The translations under genes were made by a program, and so were the position numbers. Positions 24,522-36,190 of a DNA stretch of 64,000 nucleotides are shown piece after piece; position 1 is the stretch's first letter, and each line of letters opens with the position of its first letter. Under the pieces are notes generated by a model. That model saw only the letters and a program-made list of their open reading frames with translations, was not told the origin of the DNA and made no database searches. The DNA is from Chelonoidis abingdonii (taxonomy: Eukaryota > Chordata > Testudines > Testudinidae), in assembly GCF_003597395.2 (NCBI RefSeq), contig NC_133777.1, positions 61,246,729 through 61,310,728 of the forward strand, given 5' to 3'.

Positions 24522-24963
24522 CTAAGCACTGCACTCTCTGACAAGAAGACATCTGCATGTTGTTCCTGGGATCTGTTGGAGCAACTCACCCAGCTTAGGA
24601 GTCACAGCCCCGAGTGCTCCTACCCACACTGGGACAGACTTGGCCTTCACTTCCACATCCCTCTCAGTTCCTCTTTCAGGCCCTGGTAACTTCTCCAGCT
24701 TCTCATATTCTTCTCCTGATGTTGCGTCACTTGGCACTGCTATAGCTATCACCACCGCAGTCTTCTGGTCCTTGTCTATACCGATGATTTGTGATTGGCC
24801 AGTACCTGCCGTCCGTCTGGATCTGGAAGTCCCAGAGAATCTTAGCCCTGCTATTCTCCACACACCTCTCTGTGGACTCCCATCTGGTCTTGGAGGTCAG
24901 CCCATACGCTGTGCAGATGTTCCTGTAACACATTGCGCCAGCGTCTACTGGTGTCACTGCCAT
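24522..24963 (-). pseudogene. restriction-like endonuclease domain remnant of the LINE
   Basis: Frame 24727-24963 contains ICTAYGL...RWES...ENSRAKILWDFQIQTD. Frame 24522-24863 continues with AVVIAIAVPSDA...EYEKLEKLPG and GALGAVTPKLGELLQQIPGTT. Together they cover the C-terminal endonuclease block used for target nicking in this LINE group. A frameshift lies between about 24790 and 24830. Confidence 0.65.
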
Positions 24964-25752
24964 GTCTTACTGATATCCTGTGACCAATATGGATGTGACT
25001 GTCTCTGGACACTCTGCACAGTCTGCGCACCTTGGTCCCTCAAGTGTGGAGTGAACCCCCAGCTCAAATCTGGATGTCTAGTGCTCAGTGCTGCTTCTGG
25101 TGCTGCTTGATCGAGTGCTCAGTCTGCTTTAGTCAGCTCTTCAGCACGGTAGGATTTCCACTGTCAGCCACCTCAGCTATCTGTCGATGGACACTCCATG
25201 CAGGGTCTTGTCTTGCCATGGCACTTCTCTGCTTGGTCTTCCTCCCATATCTGCTGCTGCTCAGGCATTCTCTCAGCAGCTCATCTTTGGGGCCATTTAC
25301 CGATGTACTCCTGGATGTTCCGGGTTTCGTCCAGGACAGTGGCTCTGATGCTCACCAAGCCCGCCGTTTCCAGCTGGTATACAGACTTGGGGTGGAAACC
25401 TCTGTGCATTGTGAGGACCTCTCGGGTCTTCACATCGGCAGCCTCCATGTCCTCCTTTGGCCAGCTCACTATACGCAGGGTATCTGATGACCGGCAGGCG
25501 ATCTGTTGATGGCGTGGATCTTGTTCTTCCCACGAGCTGCTCTTCAGGACCTGTCTTATCCTGTGTGATACTTGATGTTCTGTCTCCTGCTCCTCATTTT
25601 GGTTTCATGTGACTGTGGGACGCTAAGGTACTTGTAGCTGGTCTGTATGTCCTTATGTGGCCCGCTGGTAGTTCCACCCTATCAGTCTTGACTACTTCCT
25701 CTCTTCACTACCACCCGCCACACTTCTCCAGTCCAAATGACATCCGATATCC

Positions 25753-26093
25753 TCACTGTAGATCCACGTACAGGTGATAGCGAGTCGATGTCTCGTTCAT
25801 TCTTAGCATCAGCTTGATGTCATCCATGTAGAGGAGGTGGCTGATGGTATTCCACTCCTGAACCTGTACCCGATCAGTCCTTGTGATTATCTGGCTGAGG
25901 GGTTTAAGCCTATGCAGAACAGCAGCGGGACAGTGCATACACCTTGGTATATGCCGCACTTGATGGCCACTTGTGCAAGCTGCTTGATTGACTTCCAGTG
26001 TTCTCCATAGTCCATTGAGTTTCTGAGGAAGGTCCTTAGTGTCCTGTTGACTTTGTATAGTGCCAGACATTCACAGATCCACGTGTGTGGCAT
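25753..26093 (-). pseudogene. reverse transcriptase domain remnant (YMDD) of the R4/Dong-type LINE
   Basis: Two overlapping minus-strand frames carry the palm. One (from 26093) has CECLALYKVNRTLRTFLRNS and KCGIYQG..TVPLLFCIGLNP. The other (from 26070) takes over with SQIITRTDRVQ, then HLLYMDDIKLMLR. The usual GDALSP between them is altered and a frameshift separates the two halves. The catalytic aspartates of YMDD survive. Confidence 0.75.
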
Positions 26094-27562
26094 TGAGTCC
26101 GTAGGCTTCCTGTAGTCAATCAGGCTGTCGATTGGTCTTCTAGACCTTGAGCGACTGCTCTATCTATGAGCAACTGGTGTTGTTCCCAATGCCTTCTGAG
26201 GTGCTCATGTACTGACCCATATGGTCGTAGCTTGGCAGCTATGATGCCTGATAGTACTTTCCATGTGTGGGAGGCATGTTATTGGCTGGTTCTATTCCTT
26301 GCAGGGTCTTTCATGACAGCACTGTCCTTCCTGTGTTTAGCCGTTTGGGTGGGAGCCTGCTGCTAGCAGCTGGTTCATCTGTGCTGCTAGGCGTTCATGC
26401 ATTGCTGTTAGTTTCTTTAGCCAGTAGGTGTGGATCATGTCTGGTCCAGTGCTGTCCAGCCCTTCATGTTCTTGACCCACTGCTGGATGTCTTTCACTGA
26501 TGGTGACTGGTTCTGTTCGGGAGATTGCTGTGCCTGTTCTCAGGTCCTGGAGCCACTTCGACTGGTGTTATGAGTCTCCTTCTCCCATATGTTCTTCATA
26601 CTGTCATTTTCCTGCGCTATTGTGTTGTTGCAGCAGTGGGAGTACGCCTTGGATGTTCTTTGGAGAACAGGCATTACTTTTTGGCCTCCTTCTCTAGTGT
26701 ATCTCCTTAGCCTGGTAGCCAGTGCTGTGAGCCTTTGTTTAGCAGTCTCTAGGGTTCAGATGAGTTAGGCCCTTGTATTTTTTCAGTAGCCGAGTCTTAT
26801 CCTAATCTCTACACACCTTGTACTAACTCTCTCTGAGTCACCTTGATCTTATCCCCAACCTCATTTTCAGGTGGGTACATACTGTTGTTCTTCTGATCGT
26901 GTAGCCAAGCATCTCCAGGATTACAGAGCGCTGTAGCGTAATACCAGTTCATTGGTTTTGAGTTATGGTGTACCATGAGGGCTCTATTGGCATCTTCTAA
27001 CATACTATCTGTGGTACTTCTCCACTGAGCCTTGGTAATCGGTCCCGAGGATGACTGTAGCAGTTTCTCCATGATCTTATGCCTCATATCAGCTGCGTGC
27101 TCTGCAATGGAGGGGTGGCAGTTGAAGTTTCAGCTTCAGGGTGGACCACACATCCACTTGTTTCTCCAGGTCTTCTTGAGTCTGGAGTGTAATGTGGAGT
27201 TGGTCTATCTCAAGCTGTGAGAGAAGCTTCCTCTTTATACGTTGAAGAGTTGGGTAACCTGGAATGATGGAAGCTACTACAACAGTAGACCTAATGAGAG
27301 GGAAATTGAAATGTATGAGGGGACAGGATGGATAAAAGACCTACATCCACACTACTGAGAAACAGCTAGTTCTCTGTCATCATGAAATATTTGTGTCCAG
27401 TATCATCAGATTGCCTGTCCTCAACATCTGGCAGACCTTGTTAATCTGGGCGATGTCCGAGCCGCATGATTCTCCTAGTTCGTGTCACTCTCATATTTGA
27501 GGTAGGCAGGTGAAGAGTTAAGGGGTCTTTTGCCCAAGGACCCCTACTGGAAAGATGGGTAC

Positions 27563-27649
27563 CAACCGGGATTTGAACCACAGTCTCTTGTATCAAAGGG
27601 CGGTCTCCCATATCAAAGGGCGGTGCTCTTAACCACTATCCAGTCGCTC
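27563..27649 (-). repeat. tRNA-like sequence at the 5' terminus of the LINE
   Basis: Read on the minus strand it starts next to the AT microsatellite and contains an A-box-like ctggatagtggttaagag (27626-27643) and a B-box-like ggttcaaatccc (27568-27579), the two internal promoter elements of RNA polymerase III genes. A 14-bp block, tatcaaagggcggt on the plus strand, is duplicated with a 20-bp period (27591 and 27611). Stems do not form well enough to call a functional tRNA. Confidence 0.55.
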
Positions 27650-28449
27650 ATATATATATAACTGTGTGTGTCTCTATAAGTTTTAAACAATTTAATACTG
27701 GTCAGTGATGATGATTGTGAAGCTTGGTTGAGGTGGAGGAGTCAGAGGGAAGGATATTTCCATTACTGCTAAATGATGAACTAGCAATTGGCTGAGTCCC
27801 CAAGGGTTAACTATCTCAGTCTACAAGGCAGCAGGAATGGAGGGATGGGAGAGAGCATCGCAGACAGAGACACATACTGTGTGTATGAGAGAGATATGCA
27901 CATTTCCCCTTTAAGTGCACTGCCTTGTTAATTAGATCACCTTGCTGAGACCGCAACTGCTGCCAGCAAGCTACCTCTGTCCTGAGCCCTGTTGTGTGTC
28001 CCCTCTGCTCTATGGAAGATGGGGTAAATGGGGTGCAGGAGCAGGGGTGGGGGGACACCCTGACATTAGCCCCCCTCTTCCTCCCCTCCCCGCCGCACAG
28101 CATGCAGGAGTCTTGGGGAGCAGCTCCAAGGCAGAGGGCAGAAGCAGCACATGGCAGTGGGGGGAGGGACAGCTGCAATTGCTAGCCTGCTGGGCAGCTG
28201 ATGCACTTAGGGGAGTGGGGAGCTGATGGGGGAGCTAATGGGGGGCTGCTGGTCCACCCTGATTCCAAGCCCTCACCAGCTAGCTGCAATGGGCTGCTCT
28301 TCCTGCAAGCAGTGGACAAAGCAGGCAGCTGCCAAACGACGTTAGAAGGGAGCATTGCCCAACTTTAAACGAGCATGTTCCCGAACTGATCAGGAATGTA
28401 ACAACAAAACAACCTTAACTGGGATGACTTTAAGTGAGGAGTTACTGTA

Positions 28450-29259
28450 CATCATCTTCCAATATTGGGAGCTAGCAACCAAACTAACACATTATTGAAG
28501 GTGGTATCTGCCAATTCTATCTTGAACTTCCTTAATACCATTGGCCAGTTTTCCCACTTTCTTTTGTTCCAGGAATCTGTTGAGCCTTATAAGTAATGAG
28601 CTGGAATTTTCTACTCTGTGCATTGTCACAATACGTTGACCCCCCAAAGCTAATTCAATAACATTTTTGTTTGTTTTGCTGGGAATGGCAAATGTTTACA
28701 TTGAGTTTTATCTGCATCTTGGTACTGCTTATTTGACTGTAGCAGTTCCTATGTGGGAAGTCAGAGGTAATCATACATAACAATTATGCAAAGCATTTTA
28801 TAATACACGTGAGAGAAATTCATGATGCATACACGTTTTGGACCATTGTCTTCGATAATAAAACTCACAGGAGCTAAGTAGTATGACATAATGATGTAGC
28901 AATGCTGGGAAGCTCTGTTTCTGAAATGTGGTACTTTTGAAGAGCTCAGAGAAGGGTACTGCAGTGCAAGCAGAATAGATCACATTTACATTCGCCTTAA
29001 ACAAAACACTTCAGCTTTCCATTGGCAGTCTGTATGTGAGAAACCGTTTTCTCTCACTATTTTTTGCTTTCTGTAAGAGTTTCCTCCTCCCAGTATCATA
29101 TAGTAGAACTGCTAGGGTGCGTTTAAAAACAAAAACAAAACACCTCACACAGGTAGGAATGGTTATATACAGTATACCCTTACATTAGTAAAAGCAAACT
29201 TAATTTTACTGATAGGAAATTAAGAGTCTGTTGCTTGTAGCAGTGTTGGAGGTGGTCAA
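28450..29259. other. unassigned AT-rich DNA
   Basis: Nothing is recognised between the mariner-type element and the second G-rich repeat. Confidence 0.45.
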
Positions 29260-29589
29260 TAGGGTTGCCAACTTTCTATTTGCAGAAAACTGAACATCCT
29301 TACCCCCACCCCTTTTCCACACCCCCTGCTCACTCCATCCCCCTCCCTCCATCGCTCGATCTCCCCCATCATCACTCATTTTCACCCAGCTAGGGCAGAG
29401 GTTTGAGGTCTGGGGGCAGTGGTGGTGAGGGCTCCGGCTGTAGGTATGGGCTCTGGGATGGGGCCGGAGATGAGGCATTTAGGGTGCAGGAGAGGGCTCT
29501 GGGCTGGGGCAGGGGTTTGAGGTATGGGCTTTGGCTAGGGGTGTGAGATCTGGGCTGGGGCTGGGGATGAGGGGTTTAGGGTGCAGGAG
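29260..29589. mobile_element. G-rich turtle repeat, truncated second copy
   Basis: It opens with tagggttgccaactttctat, then the C-rich block with 'ctgctcactccatccccctc', then G-rich repeats with ggggatgaggggtttagggt, in the same order as the copy at 16866-17545. It breaks off at 29589. Confidence 0.6.
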
Positions 29590-30665
29590 TTATCAAGAGT
29601 AGCAGAATGCTGTAAGTTACTGGAAGGGAACAAGAGGAGGAAGGATAAAAAAAGATTGTTGCACATGTTTTGTTTATATTTTTAATTTAAACAGACTGGG
29701 CTCTACACAGCCCAGGCATCTTGGTAACTTTAGGTAACTTCATTGAATATTTATGAAAATTGTCACAAATGTGACAGTGGTGTAAAGTTGACTGCAGAAA
29801 ATGTCCCAGAGTAAAGTTCAGATGTTCCAGTTCATGACAGTGTTTCCAAAAGAATATACCAGTCTTGTGACCTTGATGAGTGGCTAGGAGGTGGTGACTA
29901 AGAGAGTGACTGAGAAATTTCCCAGAACCCTTTTATTGGTGAACTATGAACATCTTGGTCTACAGTGTGACTACTGAAATGCATGCATATGGGCCAATGA
30001 ATTCTACAGAAGATTTTTTTAAATGTTCTGTCCTCCCTTCTGCACCATCAGCAGGACACTCGTCCAGTGTAGGACTGTGTTATAGCTTTGAGGGATCCTG
30101 TAATTTTGTTTTGTACAATAGATAAATGGTTGTAAAAATAATATGCAACGTGTATTATATTTTTGCGTATATGCTGGTTACATCACTTTACACAAGAAGA
30201 CAGAAGAATCTCCTGCTTTCCTGTAAACTTGCTCATAAACTATCTTATTTTGTTAATTTCCTCTTACCTTTCCTCCTTCCTTTTTTTTTATGACAATGTG
30301 ATCCTTAGAATATTTGGCCAAAAGACCCTAAAGCCTATTGGAAATGAAAAATGCTAAATACATCTTTAATTCATTGTGCTGCATTCATGAAGGTGACAGT
30401 AATTCAAGTACAGACACAAACATGACATCCAAACCTTTGTGAGTAGCAAGCCAAGCAGGCTAATAAAAAAACCCTATGTATTATTTCTCTACATATTAGT
30501 AGATGTAAGTGAAATTTTAGTTCATATTGGGACACTTTATATTTAACATCTACATTTAATTGTAAAATTGGCTAAGCAGTCATGACCAAGCCTTGTATTT
30601 GTTGTTGTGCTGTCAACCTGCATAAACAGACAAGGTTATCTGAAACCAACTGGAATGACCATGAA
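29590..30665. other. unassigned AT-rich DNA
   Basis: No gene or repeat is recognised. Confidence 0.45.
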
Positions 30666-30816
30666 CAGGGGTGGCTCAAGGCCCTAGCAAGCCAAGCGTG
30701 TGCTTGGGGCGGCAAGCCGCGTGGGGCGCTCTGCCGGTGCCACTGGGACCAGCAGACCCTCCGCATGCAAACCGCTGGAGGCAGCCTGCCTGCTGTGCTT
30801 GGGGCAGCAAAATCCC
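30666..30816. mobile_element. hAT-type element fragment (caggggcggctc family)
   Basis: It starts caggggtggctcaag and continues through 'tgcttggggcggcaag', 'gggaccagcagaccctccgc' and 'gtgcttggggcagcaaaatc'. It is the reverse orientation of the complete copy at 46534-46739. The far inverted repeat is missing. Confidence 0.7.
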
Positions 30817-31684
30817 TGACTATGAAAAGATTTGGTGTGACTCTGAAATCTCTGATGGGTCATCATTTATTGTGACCTTAAATTAGGCAGAGTTTCATCA
30901 GCTGAGTTATATGTACAGGATGGCGTTAGTTGGGGGAAGTAATAATATGCCCTGAAGCCACCAGTAACTGCCATAAGAAATAATTATTTTTTGCCAGTGT
31001 AGTGTTAATAAATAACTTATTTGCCAAGTTATTCAGGAAAATATTAAAATGTTCCCTAGTATATTTGAAATATTGAACAGAATTTGGACCTTTTATATAA
31101 AAGAAACTGGTACAATCTGTATTCCACATTGATCTCACATACAGTACCATGCACTATACATTAATTAGAAGGTCTAATGACAGTGAAAGCTCAGAGCTGA
31201 ATCTGAGGGCTTCAAGTTAGACATTTAGCCACCCACTCCTTCATTGTTTCAATCTTTTGTTTTTCTTCTCTTTTACTCTTTGGGCCTGTTCCTGCATTTC
31301 TTGTATGTCACAAACTCCTCTGAAGGTTGAGGCACAAAGAATGTGGGATAGAGCCCTTGAGGTAGCCTTTTCTTTTACTTTATTAAGGCAAAAGAAAACC
31401 TTTTAGCTGAATCAGTTTGGATTATTTAAACAATATGCCACACTATAGGTACAGAAAGAGCAGATCTGGCAATTCTTTGCACACATTGAGTGTCATTTCT
31501 TTGTACAGAATGAGTGCAAAACTGAACAGGAAACAAAACCTAGCTCTTTCTTCTCTGTACCCCCTCCCCTTGAAAGTTATTGCCTAAGTATTTGTCAAAA
31601 CTAACGTCTCCCTCTCTCAACTTCTTTGATGCAATTGTATATCAATACACAATCTTTGGCATAAACAGTACTGTACTTGCATTT
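30817..31684. other. unassigned DNA
   Basis: No gene or repeat is recognised. Confidence 0.45.
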
Positions 31685-31925
31685 GTTATCCAGGGGTCGG
31701 GTCTTGGGAGACCTGGGGTTTATTCCTGGCTCTGCTACCGATCTACTGCGTGACATTAGGCATGCCACTTCACCTTGCTATGCCACTGTCTTCCCTTCCA
31801 GCTTTCGTCAAGCTTGGAAGCTCTCTCTGGCAGGATTGTCTCTTTATGTGTGTATGTACAATGCCTAGCACCATGTGGTCCCAATTCTGGTTGAGGCCTA
31901 AGATGTTGCTGTAATACAAATAATC
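31685..31925 (+). repeat. MIR/CORE-SINE, nearly full length
   Basis: Blocks in order: 'gtcttgggagacctggggtt', 'tattcctggctctgctacc', 'gcgtgacattaggcatgcc', 'cacttcacc', and a tail 'gtacaatgcctagcacca ... ctgtaatacaaataat'. This is the plus-strand order of a MIR-type SINE. The open frame 31677-31868 overlaps it and is incidental. Confidence 0.65.
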
Positions 31926-32951
31926 GTAATGTGTCCTATTTGAAAGAGAAATTTTGCTCTTTCAATCATGCATTCCTGTGTGTGTATGTGAGCGAGGGGC
32001 TGAATCTTTTCTGCCATACAATTTTTTTTTACCAGCCAAAGATTACAATTATGTGGTGTGGCCCATGGTGATTTACAGTAGCAAGAACAGCCAGAATGTG
32101 TGTTGGTTATTCAGAACTACTGTTATCACCATAAGAATCCAAGAACAGCTCACTGCTGCAAGTTGCTCTGAAAATATGAGGGTTTTCAAAATATCTGATT
32201 CTTGTGTGAAAATTGTAGCTGCCTGTCATACCAGACTAGCCTTTCATATTCAGTGTCCTATGGAACACTGCACTGTGAACATTGTCATCTAAGTGATTCC
32301 TTACTATGACTAAGAGTTTGGTTCTTGAGGGTGTCTTTTGTATTCTAGCCTCTCAATAAAATTACCAGTCTGACACTTTGGCCTTTGTATCCAAGATTAA
32401 TTTTTTCCATAATGAAGCATATTTACAGTTCTTATTTGCATATCTGTAACTGCTGTAGGGTATTACTGAGGCAAATAGCATAGGAAATTTCAGTGAAGGA
32501 TTAGACATGTATAGGAACAAGAATAGCAACTGAATTAATACTAGCTAGTATAAAATTGTAAGGACATTCCATACTCATTCTTCAGGACATATGATCTCCA
32601 TCTACCCTATCCCATTAAGATCAGGGAGAAAAAAAATCCATGGCATATTGCACAGTTAGATGGCTTAATGGGGACTGCATGCTGACCTCTGCGATTGATC
32701 GCCCTTCAGGGATCAGGTACTTCTGTGGGTAACAGCCTGTCAGTTTCTCAGATATGACAAGTGAGGAGTACTTCCAGAACAGACCAAATCATAGAAGAGA
32801 CATAAATATACAAAGCTATACATTAGAGTGCTGCTTGGAAATCCCTGTTTAGATAACCAAATGACTCACCTGTGTCAAATTTCAGCACCACAGTAGTATA
32901 ATAGAGTATGTGCAAGGCACTGCAAGACAATGTATGTACATTGTTCTAAGG
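31926..32951. other. unassigned AT-rich DNA
   Basis: No gene or repeat is recognised. The 112-codon plus-strand frame 31954-32292 has no known domain and no supporting context. Confidence 0.45.
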
Positions 32952-33426
32952 CTGAGGTGAGCAAACTTTTTCACCTGAGGGCCTGGGCCACATCAGGTTT
33001 CGTAAATTGTATGGAGGGCTGGTTAGGGGAGGGGGTTGTGGCTCGGTCCTCATCTCCTATATGTCCCCCCGGGACTCCTGCCCCATCCACGCCCCCCGTT
33101 CCCTGATGGCCCCCCCCAGAACCCCTGCCCCATCCAACTCACGCTCCTGTTCGGCCCCGACCGCCATTCACCTCTTTTCCTGTGGCCCCCACCCCGGACC
33201 TGCCCATCCCAACTCCTGTCCTGTCCCTAAACTTCTGCATTGGATGCTGCGCCACCCCTCACCCCATCCTTCCTGATTGCCCCCCGGGACCCCTGTCCCC
33301 ATTCAACCCCCTATTTCCTCCCCGACCACCATCCACACCCCTGCCCCTGACCACCACCCCGAACTCCCCTGCCCTCTATCCAAACCCTCCCCCTGCTGGT
33401 CCCACCTGCCCTCTGTCCAAACCCTA
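32952..33426. mobile_element. hAT-type element, 5' part only
   Basis: The end ctgaggtgagcaaactttttcacctgagggcc, then cgtaaattgtatggagggc, then a C-rich interior of repeated 'gggacccctgccccatcc'-like units match the complete copy at 34535-35207. The right-hand inverted repeat is missing. Proline-rich open frames inside it (33007-33427) are incidental. Confidence 0.75.
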
Positions 33427-34534
33427 GAAAATATTATCTACCATTTTGGGTAGTCTAGTGCATTCCAGAGAAAAAAGTATTGCTTTTCAGTCGTGTCTGG
33501 GCTGGGGTTGTCTCTGAGGAGAGAGGGAGGAATGCTATCAGGAGCATGGAAATCCCTGCCCCTCTTACCTCATTTCAGCTCGATGATAAACATAACAAAG
33601 GAATCGTCTGGTAAAGGGGCACTATAGTAGAAATGCATGAGAGAGTTATGTATGAAACAGAAGAGGATAGAGATGTAAAAAAAAATCTCTTTGTGGCCAC
33701 TTGAATGTCATACTTTGCACATGTGAGTTGTGAGAAGAATATTTATGAGATGGCAAAGTGAAGCCCAGGTTATAATGCTACTGATCTTAAATTTACAGCC
33801 AAGTAACATGAGAGAAAACTAAATTAAACAGAATGTGGAATTACAGGTGACAATGTGAGGGAGATTATTAAGGAGCCTGATGCAGCAATAGGAAAAGCTT
33901 TGGACATTTGCAGAGCAGCATAGAGAGAACATATTATCACATGCAGTCCGCACAGGGCAAATCTGTCTGAAAAAAAACAACAAAAAACTAACACAACAAC
34001 AAAAAACAGTAACAAAGAGGGAAAAATAAAAATTCAGACTGGGAATAACAAGAAGCAGCCACTAAAGTGTGAACATATTGATGCAAGAGAGATGCAGAAT
34101 CCACTACCAGCTAAGGTTACCCGTAATTAGCCAGAAATGCTTCCAGTGGTGGATGAGCTGAAAATAAGCCAAAAAGCTAAGAAGCCTTCAAAAATAAAGT
34201 TCAGGTGGCAAAATACAATGAACTTGTTGAAGAGGAGACAGAGAAGCAGAAACAACAAGGTCTAGAAAATGACAGGATATTATGAAACACTGCAACTCTT
34301 GTCAGAATCACTCTAGAAAATCTAGAAGATAACAGAGCTAAGTGAACATTCTACATGGGCACCCACAGCACTACACAGAGGATGTGCTGTTCACTTCGAA
34401 GCAATACTTGGAGCCACAGAGCTCTCTCTCAAGGTTACTGTTAACAGTCTACCCGATCCAGTGCTGAAATTGTTTAGCTCTAGCTAAGTGCTTTTTAACT
34501 GGAGATTGGAGTAAAAGGCACGACTCTTCTAGGA
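33427..34534. other. unassigned DNA between two hAT copies
   Basis: A-rich patches near 33970-34010. No gene or repeat is recognised. Confidence 0.45.
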
Positions 34535-35207
34535 CAGGGGCGGGCAAACTTTTTGGCCTGAGAGCTGCATCGGGTTTCGTAAATTGTATGGAGGGCCGGT
34601 TAGAGGAAGGGGTCATGACCCGGTCCCAGCCCCCTATCTGCCCACCCCCAGGACTCCTGTCCCATCCAACCCCCCATTCCCTGATGCCTCCCCGGGACCC
34701 CTGCCCCATCCACGCACCCCTGCTCCCTGTCCCCTGACTGGCTCCAGAACTCCTGCCCCTTACTGCCTCCTGCTGCTCCATCAACCCCCCCTCCTTCCTG
34801 ACTGCCCCCCAGGACTCCTGCTCCCATTCAACCCCCTATTTCCCCCCCCCCACCATCAACACCCTCACCCACTGCCCACCACCCCAAACTCCCCTGCCCT
34901 CTATCCAAACTCCCCCCTTACAGCGCTGGCTGGAGCACCAGTGGCTGGCGGCTACAGCCGCCGCCGCCACCACCAGACAGCACAGAGCACCAGGTCAGGC
35001 CGGGCTCTGCAGCTGTGTTGCTCCAGGAGCTCAGCCCTGCCACCCAGAGCACTGCGCCGACGGCGGAGCGAGTGAGCTGAGCCTGCAGGCAAGGGAGAAC
35101 AGCAGGGGAGGGTCGAGGATAAGCCTCCTGGGCCAGGAGCTCAGGGACTGGGCAAGACAGTCACGTGGGCCGGATGTGGCTAGCAGGCTGTAGTTTGCCC
35201 ACCCCTG
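34535..35207. mobile_element. 673-bp non-autonomous hAT element
   Basis: Inverted ends caggggcgggcaaac and gtttgcccacccctg are perfectly spaced termini. The flanks ttctagga (34527-34534) and ttcaaggg (35208-35215) agree at six of eight positions, a decayed 8-bp duplication. The interior is C-rich, then GC-rich with a CpG cluster around 34930-35080. The long frames inside it on both strands (34584-35075 and 34449-34784) are incidental readings of low-complexity DNA. Confidence 0.88.
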
Positions 35208-35215
35208 TTCAAGGG

Positions 35216-36029
35216 CCTCTGTGTTAGGAAGGTGCATTATGTAGTCCTGTGGTATTATGCCATTGTGTCTCTCCCTGTCGCATTCAGATGACTAGGAGGA
35301 ATTCGGTGGGTACTAGCTGTATTCTAATGCATAGGATCGTTTTTAGTGTTTTGAAATAGACATGCTTACGAGAAGCAGTGCACTGTTGGCAGCAACCGTA
35401 CATGGGGAAGGTGGGGAAAGATTAAATTTTGTATGGAACCAGACTATTTTATGTGTAAATTTCAGGTAGACTTTAGGTGTGATTAGCTGATTTTGTGTTG
35501 TTGGTGGTGGTTGTTTTGGTTTGTTTTAAATGGTAGCTTATTAATGTTATGAGCCAATAATGAGAGAATGCAGTGAGGATTAGCAGATACAGATAACCAT
35601 TGCCATCTGAGAGGAATGGGTAGAGCCTCTGGGAAGATTGAAAATGGTACGTTTCTTTTTGGCCACAGGTGCAAACAGATAGACTAGGTGCAGTTAGGAC
35701 TCTGAGCTTCATGTTATGGTGGTGCTCAAGAGTTGGATGTCCTCTGTCAAGGTGAGGTCAGTGTTCCGGCAAGCCCTCATCTTCCCTAAATTATGCCCTC
35801 CCCTTTTTCCTTGCACTTTCACTTCTGCCTTTCCCATATCTGTTCTGGGCCAGCTGCTTATCATTTGCTTACTTCCTCCTAGTTAAATTACTGGAGTGAA
35901 GTGTCAAATGCATATGGATATGAGCATAATTGTATAGGAATCTCAAATGAGAGCGAGAGAATCGCCTGTCTTGTAAGGATTTTATATGATAGTACATGAT
36001 TTGAGCTTTTATCTGAGGTTGTCAAAGAG
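35216..36029. other. unassigned DNA
   Basis: No gene or repeat is recognised. Confidence 0.45.
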
Positions 36030-36190
36030 CTTTCAGGTAATTAACAATCACACATCTACTGAGAAGTAGATAAGCAATATTACACCCATTTCACAGCTGC
36101 ATTAACTGAAGGTCATAGTGGTTGAGTTATTTGTCCACTGGCATATGGCAAAGCAGTGGCAGGATTGGAAATAAAACCCCAGGAGTCCTG
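36030..36190 (-). repeat. MIR/CORE-SINE, minus strand
   Basis: On the plus strand: 'tattacacccatttcacagc', 'ggttgagttatttgtccac', 'agcagtggcaggattggaa' and 'ccccaggagtcctgacacc'. This is the reverse order of the MIR core and tRNA-like head. Confidence 0.6.

Larger units (their letters stand above)
24414..27649 (-). mobile_element. non-LTR retrotransposon with restriction-like endonuclease, R4/Dong type, degenerate
   Basis: Minus-strand fragments in the correct order encode a LINE protein: a reverse transcriptase palm with GIYQG...PLLFCIGLNP (about 25900-26000) and an intact YMDD active site (25819-25830), then a PVIRYPA/SWPKEDMEAADVKTRE thumb-side segment (25281-25533), then KILWDFQIQTD and EYEKLEKLPG...GALGAVTPKLGELLQQIPGTT in two overlapping frames (24522-24963). 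This C-terminal module is the restriction-like endonuclease region of R2/R4-type LINEs. Frames change at least four times and stops are frequent, so it is inactive. The 5' 1.5 kb is mostly non-coding or decayed; 26809-27087 is the largest frame there. Assignment to R4/Dong rather than another endonuclease-bearing clade is inference. Confidence 0.7.
24248..28447. mobile_element. mariner-type (Tc1/mariner/Tigger-like) non-autonomous element, split by a LINE
   Basis: The left end TAGTAACTCCTCACTTAA and right end TTAAGTGAGGAGTTACTG are inverted repeats, each flanked by TA (24246-24247 and 28448-28449), the target duplication of the Tc1/mariner superfamily. Without the inserted LINE it would be about 964 bp. 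The left arm also holds the 'gttatgttcctgaaaaatgcg' block. The right arm is GC-rich around 27950-28330 and carries no transposase. The host microsatellite interrupted by the LINE is described separately. Confidence 0.8.

Noticed and set aside
24640..25487. Long plus-strand open frames (151-156 codons) across the LINE
   Set aside because: They are antisense to the reverse transcriptase and endonuclease fragments of the minus-strand LINE and have no family resemblance of their own.
27563..27649. A functional tRNA gene
   Set aside because: A- and B-box-like motifs are present, but the anticodon, T and acceptor stems do not pair well and a 20-bp duplication disrupts the middle.
33007..33427. Proline-rich plus-strand frames
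   Set aside because: They lie inside a C-rich hAT element. The same pattern recurs in the second copy at 34584-35075 without a conserved frame.
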